The notes under the pieces are model-generated. The model did no database searches and was not told the DNA's origin. It saw nothing but the letters and a program-made list of their open reading frames with translations. Position numbers and translations under genes: made by a program. A DNA stretch of 6,376 nt. It comes from Methylococcaceae bacterium. Lineage in GTDB: Bacteria; Pseudomonadota; Gammaproteobacteria; Methylococcales; Methylomonadaceae. The DNA is taken from contig CANNLO010000282.1 in the NCBI GenBank assembly GCA_947505055.1, positions 1 through 6,376 of the forward strand, written 5' to 3'. Numbering within the stretch: the stretch's first letter is position 1; each line of letters starts with the position of its first letter. Below, piece after piece: positions 1-4,783 of the stretch.

Positions 1-34
1 CTAATGTCGTTTGTTGTAAGTTTTTCCACGCCAT
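1..34 (-). CDS. Transposase N-terminus, IS5-type (partial, runs off left edge)
   Basis: An ATG at 32-34 on the minus strand opens a frame reading MAWKNLQQTTL up to the window edge. This resembles the start of IS4/IS5-superfamily DDE transposases, whose N-termini often carry a similar W-K-N-L stretch before a Leu-Ala-Asp segment. An AGGT Shine-Dalgarno-like motif lies about eight bases upstream. The distance from the inverted repeat at 116 to this ATG (82 bases) fits a compact element. Eleven residues are too few to show catalytic residues or to tell whether the gene is intact. Confidence 0.55.
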   Translation of the reverse strand, partial: MAWKNLQQTTL

Positions 35-97
35 TTTAATTACCTAGTTCAGATGATTTTCTATGCTGTATTATCTCATTTTTATGATATTTTTACT

Positions 98-116
98 GGG
101 TTCGTGCAAAGGTCTC
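98..116 (-). repeat. IS terminal inverted repeat (right end)
   Basis: The outermost 19 bases of the element read GAGACCTTTGCACGAACCC on the minus strand. The partner repeat is outside the window, so the repeat is recognised by similarity to known IS5-like ends and by its position upstream of the transposase start. Confidence 0.55.
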
Positions 117-613
117 ACTACAAATTTAAGTTTACCAATTGACCGCGTCCTAACTAAATAACTTACGACTGGTAATACTTGGACGACTTCTGTAGCAATA
201 AACTCAAGTGATAAAGTATTTTTTCGGACTGTTAAATCTTAGCTCTTGATAACGTCTAAATTTGCAAATAAAAAGTTGTTTTTTGTGAATGGTTTTACTG
301 GTTCCCAACTGGTGTAATCAGTCAATCATAACAGGACAATTTTTTAAGCAGATTACTTATAAAATTTCTACTAATATACAAGTTTATGTCCAAACTTATT
401 CGTTGAATAAGTGATAGGGGTTGATGCTTTTTTACTTAGAGTTCGCTCAAAAACTCAGAAGCCAAGAATTCAAATAACCCTTCGTCATTAATCTGACTGG
501 TGTTATGAAGATCCGTTTTGTCTTTTGTAACAGGAATTCGATGAACTGAACAACAGAGCGATAGCGAAAAGAAGATTTTTAGTCCGCGATAATAGCCGAC
601 ATGTGTTAAGTCC
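117..613. other. About 500 bp without a convincing gene, possibly decayed coding DNA
   Basis: No start-to-stop gene is supported here. On the minus strand one frame is open from 325 to 239. It includes the protein-like stretches DYTSWEPVKPF and FLFANLDVIKS, ends at a TAA (239-241), and is then open again in the same frame up to the IS junction, reading for example FIATEVVQVLPVVSYL. This could be an eroded gene cut by the insertion sequence. A second start-less minus frame is open from 633 to 436. An AT-rich hairpin (8 bp stem, 3 nt loop) sits at 394-412 and a weaker inverted repeat at 380-397; neither is followed on the minus strand by a T-run that would make it a good terminator for the gene ending at 614. 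Confidence 0.4.
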
Positions 614-2155
614 CTAATACACCAGCAATGCTTTTAATAAATCCAACCTATTAACGATAAAGGAATTGGCATCTGTTGTCAAAGCAATAAGGCTATCCTC
701 ATAGGACTGAATAACCCTTCCCTCCTTAATAATTTTTTCTCCTTGTTTTGCAAGCAACTCTAGGGTGTATCGGGCCAATTCAGACTTGCTTCTCATACCT
801 TTTTTTATTGCAAAAAGGAACAGTTGTTCGAATCGATTTAAAGCTATACCACCTCCAATAACAGGGCTTGCCAAAAATCCAATATTGTTTTCAAAATGAG
901 CCTGTTGTAGAAGTGTTTCATTTAATGCATTGCTAGATTTTTTTAAACTAGTAACTATGTCTTCGTCATGACAAGGCGAAACAAATCTAAAATGAACAAG
1001 GATAATTATTGCATCAATGCATTGTAAGAGTTCCAAGTCCGGTAGTGCTGAGAGCAAATCATCGATACTGGACGGTAAAAATTGATTACTTTCAAGGCAG
1101 TTAATAATAGGGCGATAAATCTCTTCTTTCAACTCAATCTCACCAATTGGCATTTTTAATTTTGAAGAAATTAAAGTTGGGTGGACTATCAACGAAAATC
1201 TCATTTTTCTTAATTTTTCCATCCTTTTAGAAAAAGAAATGTTCTGCTTTCCTTTTGCATAAATATCTCTTCTAAATTGTCTTGAGACAAAGTAATCCTT
1301 GATTTGCTCCTGCATGATAGTATCTTGAATGGTAGAAATAAATTGCAAGCCTTCGGCACTAAGATTAAGTGAATCAAGGCAATCTGCAGGTGCAGCTGTT
1401 GTAATAAAATCGACCTTAGCTGAGGCTAAATACTTAACAACATCAGTGAAGTAAAAGCATTGCCAGTTATCATTAAAATATTCATGCGCAAGATAACTCG
1501 AATTTTGCTGGCACATCTCTTCAAGACGTGGCTTAAGTGTGGGGGCCTCTAAAAGATATTTGGGATTTAAATCTAATAATTTTTGACTAAAAACGAGTGC
1601 ATTTTTGACTTTATAACCACTTTTGAATCCGGAGTTATCATAGTCATCAAAGATTTTAAATAATTTCTGTAACGGAGCAGCAGCAGCCCACCCAGGCATG
1701 CTATTGTAACTGACATAAAGTTGCCCTCCAACCTTTAATTTTCTACCCACTATATCAACTAGGTGCTCTCGGTTTTCTTCATTAACCCAGCTCCAAATGC
1801 CATGCAGACTAATTGAGTCAAAATTTGGTAAATCGTGCGACAAAAAATCAGCAAAACTAGAATCCAATATATGTGTATTCAAATTTGATTTTTTTGAAAG
1901 CAATTGTGCATTCAAAGCATGTGAGGGATTGAAATCAGTTCCATAAAATACTCCTGGATTGGTCGCGGCATGAATATTGAAAGATAGTCCTTGGCCAAAA
2001 CCCAATTCACAATGAGCTGTTTCAGATGAAAATGGTTCACTCCAAATACCTTTGACTAGCATACAAAATCTTTGAAAAAGTGGACTTAACTCTCGCTCAT
2101 ATCCATAAATGTAATCTACATCGGTAATATATCCTTCGTTCCATTCACTACTCAT
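614..2155 (-). CDS. Class I SAM-dependent methyltransferase with methyltransferase regulatory domain
   Basis: This 513-residue cytoplasmic protein is expected to move a methyl group from S-adenosylmethionine to an unknown substrate. The N-terminal half is a Rossmann-type methyltransferase. Motif I is ELGFGQG at residues 50-56, the acidic ribose-contact region is YGTDFNP around 71-77, and the motif SLHGIWSWV around 116-124 is followed by GGQLYVSYNSMPGW at 143-156. This Ser-Leu-His-Gly / MPGW arrangement, followed by HEYFN at 224-228, is typical of proteins joining a methyltransferase to the regulatory domain Pfam calls MethyTransf_Reg. The remaining residues form a mostly helical C-terminal region. 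The start at 2155 has an AAAGG Shine-Dalgarno (2164-2168) eight bases upstream, which supports it. Length is normal for the family and there is no frameshift. The nearest upstream reading frames are small uncertain ones, so it may have its own promoter in the preceding gap. The substrate cannot be deduced; surface glycan or peptide methylation are both possible. Confidence 0.85.
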   Translation of the reverse strand: MSSEWNEGYITDVDYIYGYERELSPLFQRFCMLVKGIWSEPFSSETAHCELGFGQGLSFNIHAATNPGVFYGTDFNPSHALNAQLLSKKSNLNTHILDSSFADFLSHDLPNFDSISLHGIWSWVNEENREHLVDIVGRKLKVGGQLYVSYNSMPGWAAAAPLQKLFKIFDDYDNSGFKSGYKVKNALVFSQKLLDLNPKYLLEAPTLKPRLEEMCQQNSSYLAHEYFNDNWQCFYFTDVVKYLASAKVDFITTAAPADCLDSLNLSAEGLQFISTIQDTIMQEQIKDYFVSRQFRRDIYAKGKQNISFSKRMEKLRKMRFSLIVHPTLISSKLKMPIGEIELKEEIYRPIINCLESNQFLPSSIDDLLSALPDLELLQCIDAIIILVHFRFVSPCHDEDIVTSLKKSSNALNETLLQQAHFENNIGFLASPVIGGGIALNRFEQLFLFAIKKGMRSKSELARYTLELLAKQGEKIIKEGRVIQSYEDSLIALTTDANSFIVNRLDLLKALLVY

Positions 2156-2220
2156 TTTTTAAACCTTTCATCAATATTTTGCATTAAATAAATGGGCGGA
2201 TTCAACTTCGAAGTGCAATA

Positions 2221-2319
2221 CTAGTAATCAAGCAGCTCTTTACGGTGTTTTAGCAAAAAATACCGAATGAGGCGTTTTAAAATTAAGTGTTTTCGAGGTC
2301 GATGATTAAGTTTATTCAT
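2221..2319 (-). CDS. Possible 32-residue basic peptide
   Basis: A short frame starts at ATG 2317-2319 and ends at TAG 2221-2223. It has an AAAGGGG Shine-Dalgarno (2329-2335) nine bases upstream, which is better than most small chance frames have. The product is strongly basic: ten Lys or Arg and three His against only two acidic residues, with a stretch such as KHLILKRLIRYFLLKH that could form an amphipathic helix. It lies between a pentanucleotide repeat and the methyltransferase gene, 65 bases before the latter's start. I recognise no family. It could be a real small peptide, the tip of a decayed gene, or chance. Confidence 0.3.
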   Translation of the reverse strand: MNKLNHRPRKHLILKRLIRYFLLKHRKELLDY

Positions 2320-2337
2320 GACTTCAAGCCCCTTTAG

Positions 2338-2362
2338 TTTACTTTACTTTACTTTACTTTAC
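2338..2362 (-). repeat. Pentanucleotide tandem repeat, five perfect TTTAC units
   Basis: Five uninterrupted copies of TTTAC (GTAAA on the minus strand) lie immediately upstream of the Shine-Dalgarno of the 32-residue frame. They overlap the last codons and stop of the small exported frame. Short tandem repeats of this kind are prone to slipped-strand length change. Because the unit is five bases, any change shifts frame and alters spacing. Confidence 0.9.
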
Positions 2363-2591
2363 TTAAACTCAGAGGACGCGTAAAAATGGTCTGAAAAAAT
2401 GTCCCGATGTCATGGTCTTTGTTTATAGTCGGTAGTGAAATTGTAGCGCTACCTGTTTTGCGTATCAGTTGTAAATGCGTTTGTGTAGTTAACAGCCAAG
2501 TACCTATGGGTGAAAAAGGGGTGACTGAGAAGGCACTTGCCGCAAAGGTTAGTGTTAATGCCACCAAAACTTGGAGAAAGGGTTTATTCAT
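2349..2591 (-). CDS. Possible small exported protein, about 80 residues
   Basis: Starting at ATG 2589-2591, the product opens with a good Sec signal peptide: MNK, then a hydrophobic core PFLQVLVALTLTFAA, then small residues around ASAFS. The mature part would be only about 60 residues, with no motif I recognise, and the stop falls inside the TTTAC repeat. A TTG three codons upstream (2600) is an alternative start, with AGG eleven bases before it; the ATG itself has no clear Shine-Dalgarno. The signal peptide argues for a gene. The unremarkable mature region and the repeat-generated stop suggest it may be a truncated or frameshifted remnant of a longer exported protein. It lies 79 bases downstream of the DUF6447 gene, or 70 if the TTG is used. 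Confidence 0.35.
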   Translation of the reverse strand: MNKPFLQVLVALTLTFAASAFSVTPFSPIGTWLLTTQTHLQLIRKTGSATISLPTINKDHDIGTFFQTIFTRPLSLSKVK

Positions 2592-2670
2592 AAATATCAA
2601 ATTTGTTAAACCTGAACTAATACAGTTAAATAAGTGTTATCGTAAATGGAACATACAACTCTATCGATGG

Positions 2671-2895
2671 TTACCTCAAACTCTCTGCCTGCAAACCCTC
2701 GACAGACTTATCCTCAACTAAAGCATCACTCAAAGCTTTGGCGTAAGCGATACGAGCAGTTTGCATTACCGCTGCCAGGGCATTCAATCTCGCCAGTTCT
2801 TGGTCCACGAATTGCAAACTTTGCAGTTGAGCTTTGGCTTCGTCCGAGAGCTTTTCGGTATCGTAATCTTTGTCGTCTATTTTGATGATTGTCAT
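2671..2895 (-). CDS. Small DUF6447-type protein (free-standing copy)
   Basis: This 74-residue soluble protein has no signal peptide or membrane segment. It opens with MTIIKIDDKDYDTEKLSDEA, a short beta-strand-like segment followed by a polar turn. It continues as a long Ala/Leu/Gln-rich helical region including ELARLNALAAVMQTARIAYA. This layout (I-x-I-D-x-x-x-Y-D, then L-S-D-E-A-K-A-Q-L, then F-V-D-x-E-L-x-R-L and Q-T-A-R-x-A-Y-A-x-A-L) matches a family of short bacterial proteins I recall as DUF6447, of unknown function. An AGGA Shine-Dalgarno lies seven bases upstream of the ATG. Residues 1-59 are almost identical to residues 387-445 of the ATP-grasp protein. The last 15 residues, VEDKSVEGLQAESLR, are unique to this copy. 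It may serve as a substrate, carrier or partner of the ATP-grasp enzyme, but that is inference. A probable terminator ends only about 23 bases before the start codon. Confidence 0.85.
   Translation of the reverse strand: MTIIKIDDKDYDTEKLSDEAKAQLQSLQFVDQELARLNALAAVMQTARIAYAKALSDALVEDKSVEGLQAESLR
2719..2895 (-). repeat. Duplicated DUF6447 module, copy 1
   Basis: These 177 bases align without gaps to 4811-4987, with 13 mismatches by hand count, giving 55 of 59 identical residues. Two exact runs of roughly 57 and 65 bases are included. Similarity begins at the ATG and stops after the conserved Ala-Leu; flanking sequence on both sides is unrelated. Confidence 0.95.
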
Positions 2896-2918
2896 AAGTT
2901 TTCCTATTGGCTTAAATT

Positions 2919-2946
2919 AAAAAAACCACTGCCTTGTGAGCAATGA
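2919..2946 (-). terminator. Probable intrinsic terminator, upstream of the free-standing DUF6447 gene
   Basis: Read on the minus strand, TCATTGC and GCAGTGG form a seven-pair stem (two G-T wobbles) around a seven-base loop. Seven consecutive T follow at once. This is the classic rho-independent layout, though the stem is short. It would end transcripts coming from the haloperoxidase side. The DUF6447 start codon lies only 23 bases beyond the T-run, so the DUF6447 gene must either use a promoter overlapping this hairpin or depend on read-through. Confidence 0.65.
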
Positions 2947-3001
2947 GAGTTTTTGTTTACTTTTTCAACCAGATCGTTGAGTGGTCTGGCTTAGCCTTTG
3001 G

Positions 3002-3017
3002 AGCTTCTTAAGAAGCT
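3002..3017. repeat. 16-bp perfect palindrome
   Basis: AGCTTCTTAAGAAGCT is its own reverse complement over 16 bases. It overlaps the stop codon (3008-3010) of the C-terminal fragment described at 3008-3151. No T-run follows on either strand, so it is not a standard intrinsic terminator. It could be a protein-binding site or a chance palindrome. Confidence 0.7.
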
Positions 3018-3151
3018 AGTGTAACTAAACCTGCAGCATCGGTTGAGTTGAAAGTATGAAAACCAATCAACTCTATTACCTTATTATCTGCAGCAGTGAC
3101 TCCACCATTTTGATGGTGCAGATAAGTTAAATGGATATAAAATTCAGATAT
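3008..3151 (-). pseudogene. Start-less C-terminal fragment, resembling the end of a secreted repeat protein
   Basis: After the haloperoxidase stop the minus strand stays open for 47 codons in the same frame, once two stop codons (3158-3160 and 3152-3154) are passed. It reads in part GGVTAADNKVIELIGF and ends in AAGLVTLAS. The hydrophobic-polar alternation and the Leu-Ala-Ser end resemble the C-termini of calcium-binding or adhesin-like proteins exported by type I secretion, though no repeat motif is present. There is no ATG or GTG in the frame, so it cannot be a gene as it stands. The simplest reading is the tail of a larger gene mostly lost by deletion. A chance open frame is possible. The assignment rests on residue pattern only. 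Confidence 0.35.
3084..3125. repeat. Compound inverted repeat downstream of the haloperoxidase gene
   Basis: An outer pair TTATCTGC (3084-3091) and GCAGATAA (3118-3125) encloses an inner hairpin CACCAT / ATGGTG around a TTTG loop; the two share one G. It starts 33 bases after the haloperoxidase stop codon. No T-run follows, so it could slow RNA decay or be incidental rather than terminate transcription. It also lies within the C-terminal fragment at 3008-3151. Confidence 0.4.
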
Positions 3152-3157
3152 TTATGG

Positions 3158-4579
3158 TTAATTAGAAGGTTGGAAATAGCGTAAAGATTTTTTCCAAGCA
3201 ATTTTAGCAACTTTTCTACCTAAAACTCGACTGCTTAAATCTCCATCTTTAAAATGGATCCCACCATAACGTCTTGAAATACCCGCTTGATCAGCTGCCT
3301 CGGTAAAGGTCGCCCACTTAAGTATAATATCTTTATGAGGAACAACCCCAGGCTCAACGGTTGATGAGCCTGCAGCTATTGTAACTTTCGCACCAAATTT
3401 GTCGCTGCCAGTAAAAAGTCTAAGCGTTTCTGCAGCCGATGCACTGAAGGCACTATGACCCGACACATACTCTGCAAATGGAGGGGTGATTGATGTGGTT
3501 GGTTGATAAGGTATCCATGCCTCTCCATTTACATAACCATTCCAAGACTTAACTTGTAGCCCATTATAGAGAAAACGAATTGCAGATATTGGTCTAATGT
3601 AGTCAAAGTAACGCTTTGCATCCCATGTAACTATACTTGAATCAAACATTGCATTAGTTAAAGAAAAGAACATTTTTACATCTGTATTTAAATCATAATG
3701 ATGCGTGGCTGATACATTGGTTGCAAATAATGTCCAGTGACCAGGCGGTGTTTCAGATTTTGGCCCATTCGCCCAATATTCTGCAATTGCTTTCTGTTTG
3801 TCAGTAAGGTGCGCAGTTATATCTAAAATTTGTTTTGCCTGTGAGTTATAACGTTGACGCTCCAAGTCATAATCAGCAGGTAAAGGTATAGTAGGGCGAA
3901 ACTGGTCACCAGATGTTAATGAATAAGGTGCAACTGACCCCCATTGTGGAGTGAGAAACTTTTGACCAGGGAGTGGTTGCCAATTACTCGGGTCATTCAA
4001 TTGTGTCGGTGTATTAACTGGCTGATAGCAAGTGTAATCGCTGTACGGAAGTGATGAATCCATGACACATTGATTTGCAACCTGATTCCCCAATTGATTG
4101 GAACCATCGTTATGACGAAAATTTAAAACTGCAGTTGCAGCTACATGACCTACACCTGCGGGTTTTGAGGTGTCAGTTGAATAGATTCTTGGGTCATATC
4201 CCAATTCAATTAATAAGGCATCGAAAGAGTCTTTTTGTGCAGTTAATGGAAATAAATCAGCTAAACAATCTCGTGCCGCATAACTCATAGCTTCAGATTT
4301 ATTTATATCGGTACGTTTATACACGGGTTGTCGCAGATCACCCGCTAATTGTGTTCCATTAGCTTGATAATCATAAGCTGCCCAAGCGTCATACATGCAC
4401 GTATAGGTAATTGCTAATGCTCTTGCCGTTTTCGTTGGTCCTGAGTTAGTTGTTCTAACTGCAGAAATTGCAGCATTATTCCATTGAGTTTCAATGCTTT
4501 CCGCTATTGCGTTTTGTATTGAAAGAAGTGAAATTACAATATATATAATCGCATTATGTAATTTTAATTTGTTATTCAT
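3158..4579 (-). CDS. Exported vanadium-dependent haloperoxidase / PAP2-superfamily protein
   Basis: The predicted 473-residue protein belongs to the vanadium haloperoxidase and acid phosphatase superfamily. Members either oxidise halides with hydrogen peroxide to halogenate organic substrates or hydrolyse phosphate esters. The first 26 residues form a Sec signal peptide (NNKLKLHN, then a hydrophobic core, cleavage after AIA), so it acts in the periplasm or outside the cell. All oxyanion-binding residues are visible (this numbering counts from the ATG): K322 and R329 in the K-x6-R-P motif of DAKRYFDYIRP; S373, G374 and H375 in YVSGHSAFS; and R436 and H442 in SRRYGGIHF. The usual Pro before Ser-Gly-His is Val. 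The helix ARALAITYTCMYDAWAAYD near residues 53-71 is also typical. I chose ATG 4577-4579 rather than the GTG at 4591 because GGTGA lies eight bases before the ATG as a Shine-Dalgarno and overlaps that GTG. Halogenating activity cannot be told from phosphatase activity by motif alone. Confidence 0.88.
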   Translation of the reverse strand: MNNKLKLHNAIIYIVISLLSIQNAIAESIETQWNNAAISAVRTTNSGPTKTARALAITYTCMYDAWAAYDYQANGTQLAGDLRQPVYKRTDINKSEAMSYAARDCLADLFPLTAQKDSFDALLIELGYDPRIYSTDTSKPAGVGHVAATAVLNFRHNDGSNQLGNQVANQCVMDSSLPYSDYTCYQPVNTPTQLNDPSNWQPLPGQKFLTPQWGSVAPYSLTSGDQFRPTIPLPADYDLERQRYNSQAKQILDITAHLTDKQKAIAEYWANGPKSETPPGHWTLFATNVSATHHYDLNTDVKMFFSLTNAMFDSSIVTWDAKRYFDYIRPISAIRFLYNGLQVKSWNGYVNGEAWIPYQPTTSITPPFAEYVSGHSAFSASAAETLRLFTGSDKFGAKVTIAAGSSTVEPGVVPHKDIILKWATFTEAADQAGISRRYGGIHFKDGDLSSRVLGRKVAKIAWKKSLRYFQPSN

Positions 4580-4585
4580 GAAGAA

Positions 4586-4715
4586 ACTCACCCATATGCT
4601 ATATATTTACCCAGTATGCGATAGCATCGCCAGTAAGTGGCACAAAGACAATCGCGTGTATTCAAAAAATCCCCACACCAAGCCACCAAGCGACAAAGCA
4701 ACACTCACCCATATG
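4586..4715 (-). repeat. Pair of 13-bp direct repeats before the haloperoxidase gene
   Basis: The sequence ACTCACCCATATG (CATATGGGTGAGT on the minus strand) occurs at 4586-4598 and again at 4703-4715. The copy nearer the gene supplies its Shine-Dalgarno, GGTGA. Both copies contain ATG-GGT-GAG, which opens very short frames: seven codons overlapping the haloperoxidase start, and sixteen codons at 4662-4712 preceded by GAGGG. The repeats could be operator-like sites or a duplicated leader. The rest of the 204-bp gap between the two genes holds no larger gene, only a small inverted repeat (GCGAT-AGC-ATCGC) near 4618-4630. Confidence 0.6.
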
Positions 4716-4783
4716 GACCCTCTTTCACTTTTAAGATAAAGTCTCTTATATGCGCTGTACCTGGCTATAATATATAAATACTA

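Larger units (their letters stand above)
1..116 (-). mobile_element. Right end of an insertion sequence, probably IS5 family (partial)
   Basis: The minus strand from position 116 leftwards begins with GAGACCTTTGCACGA, a terminal inverted repeat of the kind seen on many IS5-family elements. A transposase-like start follows 82 bases further in. Only this end is in the window; the rest of the element and its other terminal repeat lie beyond the left edge. The bases just outside, ACT at 117-119, could be one copy of a short target duplication, but this cannot be tested without the other end. The family is assigned from remembered terminal-repeat and N-terminal sequence, not from a search. Confidence 0.65.

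Noticed and set aside
394..412. AT-rich hairpin ACTTATTC-GTT-GAATAAGT as a terminator for the methyltransferase gene
   Set aside because: The stem is AT-rich, lies 200 bases past the stop codon and has no T-run after it on the minus strand.
436..633. Start-less minus-strand open frame of 65 codons overlapping the end of the methyltransferase gene, ending FEFLASEFLSEL
   Set aside because: It has no ATG or GTG start, overlaps a well-supported gene in another frame, and has no recognisable domain. An open run of this length can arise by chance across six frames.
2443..2452. 10-base palindrome GTAGCGCTAC
   Set aside because: Palindromes of this length are expected several times by chance in 6 kb, and it lies inside a possible coding frame.
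2407..2721. Plus-strand frame of 104 codons
   Set aside because: It lies opposite the small exported frame and the end of the DUF6447 gene, on the strand with no other gene, and its product has no signal peptide or recognisable motif.
2646..2946. Plus-strand frames opposite the DUF6447 gene
   Set aside because: They are shadows of the DUF6447 coding sequence, which has a homologous copy in the same minus-strand frame and a ribosome site.
4580..4591. GTG start at 4591 adding four residues (MSFF) to the haloperoxidase
   Set aside because: The GTG lies within the GGTGA that serves as the Shine-Dalgarno of the ATG at 4579, and the signal peptide begins naturally at MNNK.
4494..4739. Plus-strand frame across the haloperoxidase signal peptide and the intergenic gap
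   Set aside because: It is antisense to the signal-peptide coding region and has no recognisable domain.
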